DNA of 64,000 nt from Rhizorhabdus histidinilytica (GCF_900167915.1 NZ_FUYM01000002.1:496001-560000); one strand, 5' to 3'; positions 26,593 to 36,378 are shown, counted from the first letter of the stretch. Notes: a model not told the origin generated them from the sequence alone. A program made the numbers and translations.

Positions 26593-27756
26593 CTACAACG
26601 AGTGCTCGCGCACGCCGGCGACCAGCAGCCAGCCGATGCCATAGGCGATCATCAGCGACAGGAACACCGTCAGCAGCATCTTGCCGCGCTCCGGGAATTC
26701 GGATTTCACCGGCATGTTCGGATCGACCACGCGGACGATGTAGAGCTGCTGCTTCATCGCCGCGTCACGCGCCTTTTCCAGGTTCGCCGCGGCGACCTCA
26801 TAGCGCTTCGCCGCGAATTCCTGCCGAATCTGGAGGTCCTGGTAGTTACCCAGCCGCGCCGCGGTCGATCCGCCGCCCGCGGTGAGCTTGCCCGCCTGAC
26901 CGGCGACCTGCGCCTCGAGCGCGCGGACCCGCGCGGCGACGGCGACATATTGCGGGCTGGTCGGGGCGATGATCCCCTGCATCGCGCTGAGCTGCGCGCG
27001 CGCAGTGGTAAGCTGGCCCTGCAGGGTCGCGATCAGGCTGAGCTGGGTCTTGCCCGAGACCTCAGGGTCGATGTCGCCGCGCTGCTGGCGGAAGGCGGTG
27101 AGCTGGCGCTGGATGTCGAACAGGCCCTGTTCGGCCTCGCCGAGCTGGCGGCGCGCATTCTTCAGCGCGTCGGTCTGGCTGCGCCGGTTGAGCATGTTGA
27201 CCCGCTCTTCGCCCATGCCCAGCAGCTGGTTGATGATCGCGTAGGAATCCTCCGGTCGGAACGAACGGACGCGCAGCGTGGTGATCCCGGTTTCCTGGTT
27301 GAACCGCACGTCCACCTGCTTGCGGTAGTAGCGCATCAGCATTTCCGGGGTCGGCTGCGAAAACCACAGCCGGGTGGCGATGTCGGCCTCCGGGCGGCGG
27401 AAGCGCTCGACCAGGTTCGCGCGCTGGTTGAGCAGGTTCACGGCCTGCTGCGAATCGAGATAGTCGTTGACGCTCATCGCTTCGCTGCGCGACTGCGACG
27501 CGCCGCCGCCGATCCCGAGCAGCTGGCTGAAGCCCATCGACGGCATCGGCGAGCTGTCCGCGGTGCGGACGATGAAGTGCGCCTCCGACTGATATTGGTC
27601 GGATGCGAACACATAATAATAGGCGGCGACGAGCAGGGTCGGCACCAGCACCACCAGCACGAACCACTTGTTGCGATAGGCCCAGCCGCGCAACATGTCC
27701 GGCCAGCGTTGCTCCGCGGCTTCCTGGCTGGCGTGGGGCTTGATGATTCCGTGCAT
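26593..27756 (-). CDS. Capsule polysaccharide export inner-membrane protein (KpsE/BexC/CtrB-like)
   Basis: 387 residues, with a polysaccharide co-polymerase type 3 layout. A cytoplasmic N-terminus is followed by a transmembrane helix at residues 30-48 (WFVLVVLVPTLLVAAYYYVF). A periplasmic part starts SDQYQSEAHFIVRT and continues with long alanine/glutamine-rich coiled coils. A second membrane helix near the C-terminus is KMLLTVFLSLMIAYGIGWLL. In ABC-dependent capsule systems it bridges the exporter to the outer-membrane channel. It follows the KpsM-like gene by 32 bases. No KpsD/Wza-type partner is adjacent; the Wza-like gene at 45820 belongs to the XrtA cluster. Confidence 0.88.
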   Translation of the reverse strand: MHGIIKPHASQEAAEQRWPDMLRGWAYRNKWFVLVVLVPTLLVAAYYYVFASDQYQSEAHFIVRTADSSPMPSMGFSQLLGIGGGASQSRSEAMSVNDYLDSQQAVNLLNQRANLVERFRRPEADIATRLWFSQPTPEMLMRYYRKQVDVRFNQETGITTLRVRSFRPEDSYAIINQLLGMGEERVNMLNRRSQTDALKNARRQLGEAEQGLFDIQRQLTAFRQQRGDIDPEVSGKTQLSLIATLQGQLTTARAQLSAMQGIIAPTSPQYVAVAARVRALEAQVAGQAGKLTAGGGSTAARLGNYQDLQIRQEFAAKRYEVAAANLEKARDAAMKQQLYIVRVVDPNMPVKSEFPERGKMLLTVFLSLMIAYGIGWLLVAGVREHSL

Positions 27757-27788
27757 CGATTGTCCGAATGAAACTGGCTGAAGAGTGC

Positions 27789-28583
27789 TTAGTGCAGGTG
27801 GATGCGATTGCGAACCCGCCGAATGCCGATCAGGCCGGTATAGGTGAAAATGGCGCAGTTGGCGATGAGATAGCCGGGGAACAGATGCTTGTCCGACGCG
27901 GTTTCGAACATGCCGTAGCGGGTGATCTCGAAAATGTTGACCAGCGGGAACCAGTCGGCCGCGTTCTGGATGTAGACGGGTAGCCATTCCACCGCGAAGA
28001 AGGCGCCCGACAGCGGCATCATGAAATAGGATATCGGGTGGACGAGCCGCTGCAGCGTCGGTTTCTCGAAGGTGACCGCAGTGACGTTCAGGCCCCAGGC
28101 GAAGGATATCCAGATCATCCCGGCCACGCCGCCGATCGCCCAGAGCGGGCGGGCGGGCGGTTCGGCGAAGCCGAGCAGGATGATGATCGTGTACAGCAGG
28201 ACGAAGGTGGTGACGCACCCCGCCGCCTCGACCACGACGCGGGCCAGCGACAGGTTCAGCACCGATATCATCCGATGGTACATCAACGGCAGGCTGCTCT
28301 CCAGGATGCTCTCGGCCCGGTTGAAGATGCCGCGGAAGATGATGAAGACGCAGTAGCCGACCAGCGAGAAGGCGACCGGCGGCATCGTCGATCCGATATG
28401 GCCCGGCTGGAAGGCGTGGAGGGCGCCGATCACGGTCGCCAGCATCAGCGGCTCGCCGACCATCCACAGATAGCCGATATTGTTGCGGCCGAAGCGCGTG
28501 TGCAGCTCGCGCAGCACCAGCGCCCCGATCACGTCGAGCTGCAGGGTCAGGTCCCGGTAGAAGGAGGAACGGGTCGCCGTCAT
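27789..28583 (-). CDS. ABC-2 type polysaccharide export permease (KpsM/BexB/CtrC-like)
   Basis: 264 residues with six predicted membrane helices. The family start LQLDVIGALVLRELHTRFGR places an amphipathic segment before helix 1, as in KpsM. IGYLWMVGEPLMLATVIGAL and VHPISYFMMPLSGAFFAVEW are typical permease stretches. It would move lipid-linked glycan across the inner membrane with an ATPase partner. Its ATG overlaps the stop of the upstream GT4 gene by 4 bases (AAGGAGG lies in the complement direction of the other gene and is not used). The expected KpsT ATPase gene is not next to it or elsewhere in the window. Confidence 0.9.
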   Translation of the reverse strand: MTATRSSFYRDLTLQLDVIGALVLRELHTRFGRNNIGYLWMVGEPLMLATVIGALHAFQPGHIGSTMPPVAFSLVGYCVFIIFRGIFNRAESILESSLPLMYHRMISVLNLSLARVVVEAAGCVTTFVLLYTIIILLGFAEPPARPLWAIGGVAGMIWISFAWGLNVTAVTFEKPTLQRLVHPISYFMMPLSGAFFAVEWLPVYIQNAADWFPLVNIFEITRYGMFETASDKHLFPGYLIANCAIFTYTGLIGIRRVRNRIHLH

Positions 28584-29887
28584 GCGCCGCCGCTCCCGCC
28601 GGAATCGAGTTCGCGAACCAGGTCAAGCACGGTCGCGATATGCGCGCGCCACCCCGGCGGTGTCCAGCCCCGCAGCCGCTCGATCTGCCGATCGCGCCGT
28701 TCGGAGCGGTCGGCGGCATAGTCGAGGATCATGTCCGCCCAGGCGGGACCGTCGAGCGGATCGAGGAATTCGGGGACCGCGCCGCCCGCTTCGCGCAGCG
28801 CCGGCAGGTCGCTGCAGATCGCCGGCGTCCCGGCCATCAGCGCCTCGGTGACCGGCATGCCGAACCCTTCGGCAAAGGACGGCAGCAGCAGCGCGCGGGC
28901 GTTGCGGAGCAGCGCGGCGACCCCCCGGTCGGACAGGCCCGCCAGCTCATGGACGTGGCCCCGGATCGCCTCGCATCGTTCGAGCATGTCGAGGACGTTC
29001 TCATTCTCCCAGCCGCGCCGGCCGACGATCGCCAGGTGCGGCGTCCGTTCGGGGCCCAGCGTCTCCGCCATCCGCCGCCAGACGTGGAGCAGCAGCAGGT
29101 GGTTCTTGCGCGGCTCGATCGTGCTCAGCACGACGAAATAGGGGGAAGGGAGGGGCAGCGGCCCGTCTCCGCCTTCGGGCAGCGGGTCGCAGCCGAGATG
29201 GGCGACCCGGATCGGCGGCGGTGTGGTGCCGGTGAGGAAGCGGGCCATCGAATCCGCGGTGGCCTGGCTGTTGGCGATCAGGCCGTCCGCCAGTGAGGCC
29301 ATGGTGCCGATCCGCAGCCGGTGGGTCGCGGCGCCGTTGGGCCGCGCATATTCCGGGAATTCGATCGGGATCAGGTCGTGGACCAGGCAGATGAAGCGGG
29401 CCTGTTCCGCGCGCAGCTTGGCGCGGACGCGATCGGGGCGGTGCAGGTGATGCGGCGACGCCTGGACATAATAGCGGCGCACCCCCGGGGCGGGCCTGGG
29501 AACCGGACGGGGGGCGAGGCTGGCCAGCGTCCGCGCCGCGGCGATCGTCAGTGCCCCCCGGCCCGGCGCCGCGCGCTCCGCCCAGCGGGCTTCGGTCTCG
29601 TCGAGGAAGCGCAGCACCGCGGCATGCGGCAGCCGGCCGTAGACCCCGAACGGGTTGACCGCCGCGAAGCGCAGCCGATCGGGCACCAGGTCGAGAAGCT
29701 GGCGCGCATAGACCAGCTCGACCCGGTCGATGCCGGTCGGCATCGCGTGGAGCGTCCGCGACAGCAGGCGCGACAGGTCGAGGACGATCTCGACCCCGGC
29801 GGGCAGCAGCGGCGACGATGCGGCATCCCGCGGAGCAGCCAAGGTCGACATGGCGGCTGCTTTATCGCGTCGGACGCGCGCCGTCAT
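28580..29887 (-). CDS. Glycosyltransferase family 4 protein (TGIDRV subgroup)
   Basis: 435 residues. An N-terminal domain carries LHAMPTGIDRVELVYARQLL. The GT-B C-terminal domain begins VVLSTIEPRKNHLLLLHVWR, with the donor site LPSFAEGFGMPVTEALMAGT (EX7E type). The upstream gene ends 26 bases inside the chosen ATG, so translation is coupled. A second ATG 12 codons later is an alternative start that would remove most of the overlap. The TGI-RV signature is shared with the next upstream gene, so the two probably act one after another on the same chain. Mannosyl or rhamnosyl transfer is common in this subgroup, but specificity is not readable. Confidence 0.82.
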   Translation of the reverse strand: MTARVRRDKAAAMSTLAAPRDAASSPLLPAGVEIVLDLSRLLSRTLHAMPTGIDRVELVYARQLLDLVPDRLRFAAVNPFGVYGRLPHAAVLRFLDETEARWAERAAPGRGALTIAAARTLASLAPRPVPRPAPGVRRYYVQASPHHLHRPDRVRAKLRAEQARFICLVHDLIPIEFPEYARPNGAATHRLRIGTMASLADGLIANSQATADSMARFLTGTTPPPIRVAHLGCDPLPEGGDGPLPLPSPYFVVLSTIEPRKNHLLLLHVWRRMAETLGPERTPHLAIVGRRGWENENVLDMLERCEAIRGHVHELAGLSDRGVAALLRNARALLLPSFAEGFGMPVTEALMAGTPAICSDLPALREAGGAVPEFLDPLDGPAWADMILDYAADRSERRDRQIERLRGWTPPGWRAHIATVLDLVRELDSGGSGGA

Positions 29888-32216
29888 CCTCTCCGAAGGC
29901 GTTGAGCGAATCGAGCCGGTTGAGCGTGATCGCCTCCAGGAAGTCCTGGCGCGCGCTCACGTCGTCGGTTCCGTGCAGGAAGAAGCCGGCCACGAAGAAG
30001 GTGACGATCGCGCCGTCGCCCGCCGCCAGCGGCGCGATCCGGACCGGCACGTCGTGGGAGGCGTCGGCGGCCGGTATCTCTATTGCGATCCACTTGCTCT
30101 CGTCGGCATGCAGGTCGCCCTTGAGCAGGATCGATCCATATTCGAACGACCAGAAGGACTGGACATGGTCGTCGCCGGTGAGCTGGAACAGCGCGCGCAG
30201 CGGCGGGTGGGGGCCTTCCAGCCGCAGCAGCAGCTCGCCGCCCTCGCGCCGGACCCGGCAGCCGCGATTCTCGGGCCAATGCCAGCCGAGATTGGAACGG
30301 AAGCCCTCGCCTGTGCGCATCCCCGTCCAGATGCGGATAGATTCGTTGCGCGTCAGGGGATGCCAGCGGCCGACGCGGGCGGTCAGCGGCGGCGGCACGG
30401 CGATGCCCTTGCCGGCGTCGCGCCCGGCGAAGCGGTCGAGCTCGTCGGCGATCTGGCCGGCGAGGTCGCTCCAGGCGCGGGGACGGAAGCCGGCGGCGAT
30501 CCGTGCCTCGGTCGCGGCGCGATGGTCGGCGTCGAGGATCAGCTTCTCGGCCGCATCGGTCAGCGCCGCCACCGATCCCGCCTCGACATAGACCGCGAAC
30601 GGGCCGCCCGCCTCGGGCAGCGACGCGGCATCGGAGACCAGCGGCACCTTGCCGTAGCAGAGCGATTCGGTGACCGGCAGGCCCCAGCCTTCATAGAGGC
30701 TTGGATAGACGGTGAAGAGCGCGTTGCGGTAGAGCAGCCCCAGCTCCTCGTCCGACAGGCGCGACAGCATCGACACCTTGCTCGCCAGCAGCTCGTCCTC
30801 GGCGAGGCGGGCATAGATGCGGTCGTTGAGCCAGCCGCGATTGCCGACGCAGACCAGCTGGGGCACCGCATCGGCGCCGTGGCGGCGGATCAGCTCGGCC
30901 CAGGTCTCGAACGCGACCATATGGCCCTTGCGCGATTCGATGGTGGACACGAACAGCACGAAGCCGCCCGGTGCGAGCTTCCACCGGTCGAGCGCCTGAG
31001 CGGGCAGCTCCGCCAGCGCCGGCTTGCGGAAATCGGTGTCGAGCGGGACCACCGCGATGTCGTCCGGATCGAGATGGTGGCCGAGCGTCTCTGCGACGGT
31101 GAGGAGGTCCCGCCGCGTCGCCTGCGAATTGACCAGGAAATGGTCGGCATGGTCGAACACGCCGATTACCCAGCTGATGAAGTCCTGGGTCAGCCCGCGC
31201 GTGCAATGTTCGGGCGCCATGATCGGGATCATGTCGTGGACGAACGGGATGTAACGGATGCCCCGCGTCGCCTTGGCATGGCGGACGTAGAGGAAATAAT
31301 TCTGCAGCCACCAGCTCGTGCCGAGGTTGATCAGCGAGGCGCCCTGCGGGAATTCGAACGGGTCGGTCAGCGACAGGAACAGCCGCAGCCCGGCGACCGC
31401 CTCCAGCCAGGCAGGATCGAAGCGATCCCCGCCGGAGGTGCTGAGCCGCGCGATCGCGCGCATCCGCTCGACGGGCAGCTCGAGCCAGTCGTCGCGCCCG
31501 TCGATGAAGCAGCACAGCCGGATGTCGCGATCGCCACCGCGGGCGAGCGCGCCTTCGATCGTCTCGATCTGGACCCGCTGGATGCCGGTCGGCAGACGGG
31601 CATTGGCATAATAGCTGATCAGGTCGGAGATATCGAAGACCAGCGCCGGCTGCGTGCCGCTGGGCGCCGGCTGGTTCGCCGGCGCCATGTCCTCGGTGAT
31701 CACGCTGCGGATCTGACCCAGCAGCGGCGCTTCGCCGGCGCGGGGCGGCAGCTGTTCGAACATCGTCCGGAGCTGCTCGATCAGCGCCCCGCGATCCTTG
31801 TGCGTCCGCGCCGCGAGCAGGCGGAGCAGCTCGTCGCCCTCGTGAGGCGCCTTCTCACCACCGTGCAGCGCGCGCAGGAAATGCAGGATCGCCAGATCGT
31901 CACGGCCGAGCTGCTTGTAGATATGCGCCATGAAGACATGGGTCTCGGCGAGGGTCGGGTCCAGCTTCGCCGCCTGGCCATAGGCCTCCGCCGCGGCCGC
32001 GAGCGCGCCCTGCTCCTTCTGCGCATGGCCGAGCTGGATCCAGATCGCGACGAGCGACGGCTGATCGTGCACCGCCGCCCGATAGGCTTCGGCCGCGGCC
32101 GCCCAGTCCTGGCGCGACCGCGCCGCATCGCCGCGCGCGACATGCTCGGTGGCGGCCACCGATCCATAGGCCGGGACGATCATCCGGCGGAGGCGGCGCA
32201 CGAACGGGAGCTTCAT
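29862..32216 (-). CDS. TPR-GT4 glycosyltransferase with C-terminal accessory domain
   Basis: 784 residues. The N-terminus has basic/hydrophobic residues, then TPR-like helices at 20-130 (AIWIQLGHAQKEQGALAAAA), closely resembling the TPRs of the 1,386-residue fusion. A GT4 module follows: RLPTGIQRVQIETIEGAL near 208, VLFVSTIESRKGHMVAFETW, and YPSLYEGWGLPVTESLCYGK with the donor glutamates. Residues about 640-775 form a beta-rich domain (SFWSFEYGSILLKGDLHADE) of unknown function, perhaps glycan-binding. It is the first gene of the minus-strand export operon and is divergent from rfbC. Confidence 0.8.
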   Translation of the reverse strand: MKLPFVRRLRRMIVPAYGSVAATEHVARGDAARSRQDWAAAAEAYRAAVHDQPSLVAIWIQLGHAQKEQGALAAAAEAYGQAAKLDPTLAETHVFMAHIYKQLGRDDLAILHFLRALHGGEKAPHEGDELLRLLAARTHKDRGALIEQLRTMFEQLPPRAGEAPLLGQIRSVITEDMAPANQPAPSGTQPALVFDISDLISYYANARLPTGIQRVQIETIEGALARGGDRDIRLCCFIDGRDDWLELPVERMRAIARLSTSGGDRFDPAWLEAVAGLRLFLSLTDPFEFPQGASLINLGTSWWLQNYFLYVRHAKATRGIRYIPFVHDMIPIMAPEHCTRGLTQDFISWVIGVFDHADHFLVNSQATRRDLLTVAETLGHHLDPDDIAVVPLDTDFRKPALAELPAQALDRWKLAPGGFVLFVSTIESRKGHMVAFETWAELIRRHGADAVPQLVCVGNRGWLNDRIYARLAEDELLASKVSMLSRLSDEELGLLYRNALFTVYPSLYEGWGLPVTESLCYGKVPLVSDAASLPEAGGPFAVYVEAGSVAALTDAAEKLILDADHRAATEARIAAGFRPRAWSDLAGQIADELDRFAGRDAGKGIAVPPPLTARVGRWHPLTRNESIRIWTGMRTGEGFRSNLGWHWPENRGCRVRREGGELLLRLEGPHPPLRALFQLTGDDHVQSFWSFEYGSILLKGDLHADESKWIAIEIPAADASHDVPVRIAPLAAGDGAIVTFFVAGFFLHGTDDVSARQDFLEAITLNRLDSLNAFGEDDGARPTR

Positions 32217-32469
32217 CGCGACACCCGGAGCAGGACGCAGCCCGGCAAGCGTGCACGGTCATCGCTGTCGGCCGGCATCGACCGGAAAATATCCTGTAAC
32301 ATCAATGTCATAAATTGAATGACTAGGTTCCCCAACAGGAAAATCCTCGTAAAGGAGGTCGTGTCGCGCCGCAATATCCCCGCCATGTTTTCTTCATCGT
32401 GACAATTGCCGCTGGACAGCGGCGGTTGGGCCTGCGAACCGCGGGGCGGATCCAATCGGGAGCGATTTC
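32217..32469. promoter_or_regulatory. Divergent promoter region between the export operon and rfbCBDA
   Basis: About 250 bases, with an AT-rich core at roughly 32285-32360 (for example GTAACATCAATGTCATAAAT) that stands out in this GC-rich DNA. Both flanking operons start here and read outward, so promoters for both must lie inside. Exact -35/-10 boxes could not be set with confidence. Confidence 0.4.
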
Positions 32470-33027
32470 TTGCCGGTCAAGCTCATCCACACCCGTCGTT
32501 TCGGCGATGATCGGGGTTGGTTCTCGGAAACCTATCATCGCCCGCGTTGGACCGCCGACGGTGCGGCGGAGGAGTTCGTTCAGGACAATCACAGCTATTC
32601 GAAGCATGTCGGCACGCTGCGCGGCATCCACTTTCAAGCGCCGCCGCATGCGCAAGCCAAGCTGGTGCGCTGCATCCGCGGCCGGATTCTCGACTATGCG
32701 GTCGATTTGCGCGCCGGTTCGCCGACCTATGGCCGCCATGTCGCGGCCGAACTGTCCGCCGACAATGGCGACCAGCTCTACATCCCGGTCGGATTCGGCC
32801 ACGCCTTCGTGACGCTCGAGCCCGATAGCGAGGTGATCTACAAGGTGTCGGACGTCTACACGCCGGAAGCCGACGGCGGCATCCGCTGGGACTGCCCGAC
32901 GATCGCGATCGACTGGCCGCTGCCGCCGGGTGGACCGGTTCTGTCGGACAAGGACCGGGCGTTGCCGCATCTCGCCGACTGGGATAGCCCCTTCGCCTAT
33001 GATGGCGCGCCACTGCGGCCGCTCTAA
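32470..33027 (+). CDS. rfbC: dTDP-4-dehydrorhamnose 3,5-epimerase
   Basis: Third step of dTDP-L-rhamnose synthesis. The 185-residue cupin matches the family length. Motifs are [12 protein letters not shown] near the N-terminus, [15 protein letters not shown] with the catalytic His region near 60, [20 protein letters not shown], and [20 protein letters not shown]. The start is TTG; GGGAG lies about eight bases upstream and the next in-frame starts would cut the conserved N-terminus. It is the first gene of a four-gene rfb operon, 10 bases before rfbB. The product should feed the rhamnan-type glycosyltransferases on both sides. Confidence 0.95.
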   Translation: MPVKLIHTRRFGDDRGWFSETYHRPRWTADGAAEEFVQDNHSYSKHVGTLRGIHFQAPPHAQAKLVRCIRGRILDYAVDLRAGSPTYGRHVAAELSADNGDQLYIPVGFGHAFVTLEPDSEVIYKVSDVYTPEADGGIRWDCPTIAIDWPLPPGGPVLSDKDRALPHLADWDSPFAYDGAPLRPL

Positions 33028-33037
33028 CGGAGAGACG

Positions 33038-34096
33038 ATGCGTATCCTGGTCACCGGCGGCGCCGGCTTCATCGGTTCGGCGCTGATCCGCCACCTGATC
33101 GGTGAGACCGATCATGAGGTGCTCAATCTCGACAAGCTGACCTATGCCGGGGTGCTGAGCTCGCTCGATCCCGTCGGCGACAGCCCGCGCTACCGTTTCG
33201 TTCGGGGCGACATCTGCGACGGCGAGCTGGTCGGGCGGCTGCTTGCCGAGTTCCGACCGGACGTGATCGCCCATCTCGCCGCTGAAAGCCATGTCGACCG
33301 CTCGATCGACGGCCCCGGCGCCTTCATCCAGACCAACCTGGTCGGCACCTACACGATGCTGGCCGAGGCGCTCGCCTATTGGCGCGGGCTCGACGGCGAT
33401 CGCCGCGACGGCTTCCGCTTCCACCATATCTCGACCGACGAGGTGTTCGGGTCGCTGGGCGAGGACGGCTATTTCACCGAGGCGACCGCCTATGACCCGC
33501 GCTCGCCCTATTCGGCGTCAAAGGCGGGATCGGACCATCTCGTCCGCGCCTGGGGGCACACCTATGGGCTGCCGGTGCTCGTCACCAACTGTTCGAACAA
33601 TTACGGGCCCTATCATTTCCCCGAGAAGCTGATCCCGCTGATCATCATCCGCGCGCTCGCCGGCGAGCCGCTGCCGGTCTATGGTGACGGATCGAACGTC
33701 CGCGACTGGCTGTTCGTCGAGGACCATGCCCGCGCGCTGCGCGCCGTGTTCGAACGCGGCGTGCCGGGCGAGACCTATAATGTCGGTGGCGATTCGGAGC
33801 GCAGGAACCTGGCCGTGGTGCAGGCGATCTGCGCGACGCTCGACCGCCTCGCCCCGCGCGTCGACGGCCGCGCCTATGCCGATCAGATCAGCTTCGTCGC
33901 CGACCGGCCGGGACACGACCATCGCTATGCGATCGACGCGTCGAAGATAAAGGCCGAACTCGGCTGGGCGCCGCAGGTCCGTTTCGAGGAGGGTATCGAG
34001 CGCACCGTCCGCTGGTATCTCGACAATCGCGGCTGGTGGGGCGACATCCTCGCCGGGCGCTACGACACCGCCCGGCTGGGGCTGGCGAAGGCGTGA
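33038..34096 (+). CDS. rfbB: dTDP-glucose 4,6-dehydratase
   Basis: Second step of dTDP-L-rhamnose synthesis: an NAD-dependent extended SDR enzyme of 352 residues. It has the Rossmann motif [12 protein letters not shown] at the N-terminus, [23 protein letters not shown] (catalytic Asp-Glu) and [10 protein letters not shown] (YxxxK). The ATG preceded by ACGGAGAG is the clear start; the frame is open for 36 codons earlier inside rfbC. Its stop overlaps the GTG of rfbD by 4 bases. Confidence 0.96.
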   Translation: MRILVTGGAGFIGSALIRHLIGETDHEVLNLDKLTYAGVLSSLDPVGDSPRYRFVRGDICDGELVGRLLAEFRPDVIAHLAAESHVDRSIDGPGAFIQTNLVGTYTMLAEALAYWRGLDGDRRDGFRFHHISTDEVFGSLGEDGYFTEATAYDPRSPYSASKAGSDHLVRAWGHTYGLPVLVTNCSNNYGPYHFPEKLIPLIIIRALAGEPLPVYGDGSNVRDWLFVEDHARALRAVFERGVPGETYNVGGDSERRNLAVVQAICATLDRLAPRVDGRAYADQISFVADRPGHDHRYAIDASKIKAELGWAPQVRFEEGIERTVRWYLDNRGWWGDILAGRYDTARLGLAKA

Positions 34097-34983
34097 CCCG
34101 CGCGCTCCTGGTCACGGGCGGGCAGGGGCAGCTCGGCCTCGAATTGGCACGGCAGGACTGGCCTGCCGATATGTCTGTACATTATCCGACGCGCGACGAG
34201 CTCGACATCGCCTCATCCGACAGCATCTCCGCCTATCTGCGCGGGCGTCGCTTCGATGCGATCGTCAACTGCGCCGCCTATACCGCCGTCGACAGGGCGG
34301 AGGAGGAGCGCGAGCTCGCCTTCCGCATCAATGGCGAGGCGCCGGGTCTGCTCGCCGCGACGGGCATCCCGCTCGTCCAGGTCTCGACCGACTATGTTTT
34401 CGACGGCAGCGGCGGCGGCTATTATCGTGAGGACGACCCGGTCGCCCCGCTCGGCGTCTATGGTGCGTCGAAGCTGGCGGGCGAGCGCGCGGTGCTCGCG
34501 AGCGGCACGCGGGCGGTGGTGCTGCGCACCGCCTGGGTGCTGTCGGCGCACCGCAGCAATTTCCTCAGGACGATGTTGCGGGTCGCCGCGACCAACCCGA
34601 AGCTGCGGGTCGTCGACGACCAGCGCGGATGCCCGACCGGAGCCGCCGACATCGCCGCGACGCTCCGCACCATCGCGCTGCGGCTGGTCGAGGACCCTGC
34701 CGCCCCGACCGGCGTCTATCATTTCGTCAATGCCGGCGAGGCGAGCTGGTGCGAGCTGGCGCGCGAGATCTTCGCACTGAGCGCCGCGGCGGGCGGCCCT
34801 TCGGCGGAGGTGGAGGCGATCACCACCGCCGACTATCCGACGCCCGCGAAGCGTCCCGCCAATTCGAGGCTCTCGACGGCGAAGATCATCACGGACTATG
34901 CTGTCCGTCCGCGCGACTGGCGTGCCGCCGTCCGCGATATCGTTGGTGAGCTTGTGGGGCCGGTGCCCCAGACAGGGGCGTAG
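34093..34983 (+). CDS. rfbD: dTDP-4-dehydrorhamnose reductase
   Basis: Last step of dTDP-L-rhamnose synthesis. 296 residues with the NAD(P) motif [11 protein letters not shown], then [18 protein letters not shown] and [12 protein letters not shown] (YxxxK). C-terminal [12 protein letters not shown] is typical of RfbD. It starts at GTG overlapping the rfbB stop (GTGA), the usual coupled arrangement. It is followed by rfbA after four bases. Confidence 0.95.
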   Translation: MTRALLVTGGQGQLGLELARQDWPADMSVHYPTRDELDIASSDSISAYLRGRRFDAIVNCAAYTAVDRAEEERELAFRINGEAPGLLAATGIPLVQVSTDYVFDGSGGGYYREDDPVAPLGVYGASKLAGERAVLASGTRAVVLRTAWVLSAHRSNFLRTMLRVAATNPKLRVVDDQRGCPTGAADIAATLRTIALRLVEDPAAPTGVYHFVNAGEASWCELAREIFALSAAAGGPSAEVEAITTADYPTPAKRPANSRLSTAKIITDYAVRPRDWRAAVRDIVGELVGPVPQTGA

Positions 34984-34987
34984 TGGC

Positions 34988-35857
34988 GTGAAGGGGATCA
35001 TCCTGGCGGGCGGCGCGGGGACGCGGCTCCATCCTATGACGATGGTCACGTCCAAGCAGCTCCTGCCCGTCTATGACAAGCCGATGATCTATTATCCGCT
35101 GTCGACGCTGATGCTGGCGGGCATCCGCCAGGTGCTGCTGATCTCGACACCGCGCGACGTCCCCGCCTTCCAGGCGCTGCTCGGCGACGGCAGCCAGTGG
35201 GGCATGGACATCGGCTACGCCGTCCAGCCCAGCCCCGACGGGCTGGCGCAGGCCTATGTCATCGGCGCCGATTTCATCGGCGGCGATCGCTCGGCGCTGA
35301 TCCTCGGCGACAATATCTATTACGGCCATGGCGCGACCGACCTGTTCCGCTCGGCGATCGACCGCGAGGAGGGAGCGACCGTGTTCGCCTACCACGTCAC
35401 CGATCCGGAACGGTACGGCGTGGTCGAATTCGACGACGCGATGCGCGCCGTGTCGATCGAGGAGAAGCCGGCGAAGCCGCGCTCGAACTGGGCGGTGACT
35501 GGTCTCTACTTCTACGATGCGGACGTGATCGAGATCGCCCGTTCGCTGAAGCCGTCGGCGCGCGGCGAGCTGGAGATCACCGACGTCAACAAGGCCTATC
35601 TGGCGGCCGGCAAGCTGTCGGTCGAGCTCATGGGGCGCGGCTACGCCTGGCTCGACACCGGCACCCCCGACAGCCTGATCGAGGCGGCCGAGTTCGTTCG
35701 CACGCTGGAGAAGCGGCAGGGCTTCAAGATCGCCTGCGTCGAGGAGATCGCCTATGGCCAGGGCTTCATCGATGCGGCCCAGCTCGAACGGCTTGCCGAC
35801 GCCTTGGGCAAGAGCAGCTACGGGACCTATCTCAAAACCCAGGTGTTGAGGCGCTGA
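34988..35857 (+). CDS. rfbA: Glucose-1-phosphate thymidylyltransferase
   Basis: First step of dTDP-L-rhamnose synthesis, making dTDP-glucose. 289 residues, the usual length. Motifs are [39 protein letters not shown] with the catalytic/metal Asp, and [16 protein letters not shown] is chosen because the conserved KGIILAGG begins immediately; earlier in-frame codons lie inside rfbD. The stop overlaps the ATG of the cyclic-nucleotide-domain gene (TGATG). Confidence 0.96.
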   Translation: MKGIILAGGAGTRLHPMTMVTSKQLLPVYDKPMIYYPLSTLMLAGIRQVLLISTPRDVPAFQALLGDGSQWGMDIGYAVQPSPDGLAQAYVIGADFIGGDRSALILGDNIYYGHGATDLFRSAIDREEGATVFAYHVTDPERYGVVEFDDAMRAVSIEEKPAKPRSNWAVTGLYFYDADVIEIARSLKPSARGELEITDVNKAYLAAGKLSVELMGRGYAWLDTGTPDSLIEAAEFVRTLEKRQGFKIACVEEIAYGQGFIDAAQLERLADALGKSSYGTYLKTQVLRR

Positions 35858-36357
35858 TGCAGAATGCCCGATATATCGCCGCCGGCCTGAGCGATGCCGA
35901 CATGCTGTGGCTGCTGTCCGTCGGCAAGCTGCGCGTGCTGCGTCCCGGCGAGACGCTGGTCGCGTCGGGCAAGCCGGTCAACGACCTGTTCTTCGTCACC
36001 GACGGCTTGCTCGAGGTCCGGCTCAGCGACGGGACGCGCGTGGCCGAGTTGCACCATGGTGACGTGGTCGGCGAGATGTCGTTCGTCGAACGCCATTCGC
36101 CGCTGGTCTCGGTCGTAGCCGCCGGATCGGAGCCGACCGAGATGCTCGCCATCCCGCGCAAGCTGATCCTCGACCGGTTCGAGCAGGAGCCGGTATTCGC
36201 CGCGCGTTTCTACCGTGCGCTTGCGGTGTTCCTCTCCGAACGGCTGCGCGAGACCACCGCCGCGGTCCAGGCCCAGGCGAAGAGCCTCCGCGACGACAAG
36301 GCCGACAAGGAAGCACGGGCGCGCTTCAGCCGCCTGTTCAGCAAGTCCGGGCCGTGA
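35857..36357 (+). CDS. Cyclic nucleotide-binding domain protein (Crp/PKA-R fold, no DNA-binding domain)
   Basis: 166 residues. Residues 10-130 form one cNMP-binding-like beta roll (VLRPGETLVASGKPVNDLFF, then LHHGDVVGEMSFVERHSPLV, where GEMSF is the phosphate-binding cassette region). A helical C-terminus (TAAVQAQAKSLRDDKADKEA) replaces the helix-turn-helix, so it is not a Crp-type regulator. The PBC lacks the usual arginine of cAMP binders at the expected RxA position (ERHSPLV), so the ligand is doubtful. It is coupled to rfbA by TGATG and may monitor or tune the rhamnose pathway or a membrane target; the role is unknown. Confidence 0.75.
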   Translation: MQNARYIAAGLSDADMLWLLSVGKLRVLRPGETLVASGKPVNDLFFVTDGLLEVRLSDGTRVAELHHGDVVGEMSFVERHSPLVSVVAAGSEPTEMLAIPRKLILDRFEQEPVFAARFYRALAVFLSERLRETTAAVQAQAKSLRDDKADKEARARFSRLFSKSGP

Positions 36358-36378
36358 TCGGATCGCCCCTCGCCCGTC

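Noticed and set aside
29730-32318. 862-codon plus-strand frame opposite the TPR-GT4 gene
   Set aside because: No motif, Arg/Gln/His-rich shadow; the minus strand encodes an intact GT4 and is coupled to its neighbour.
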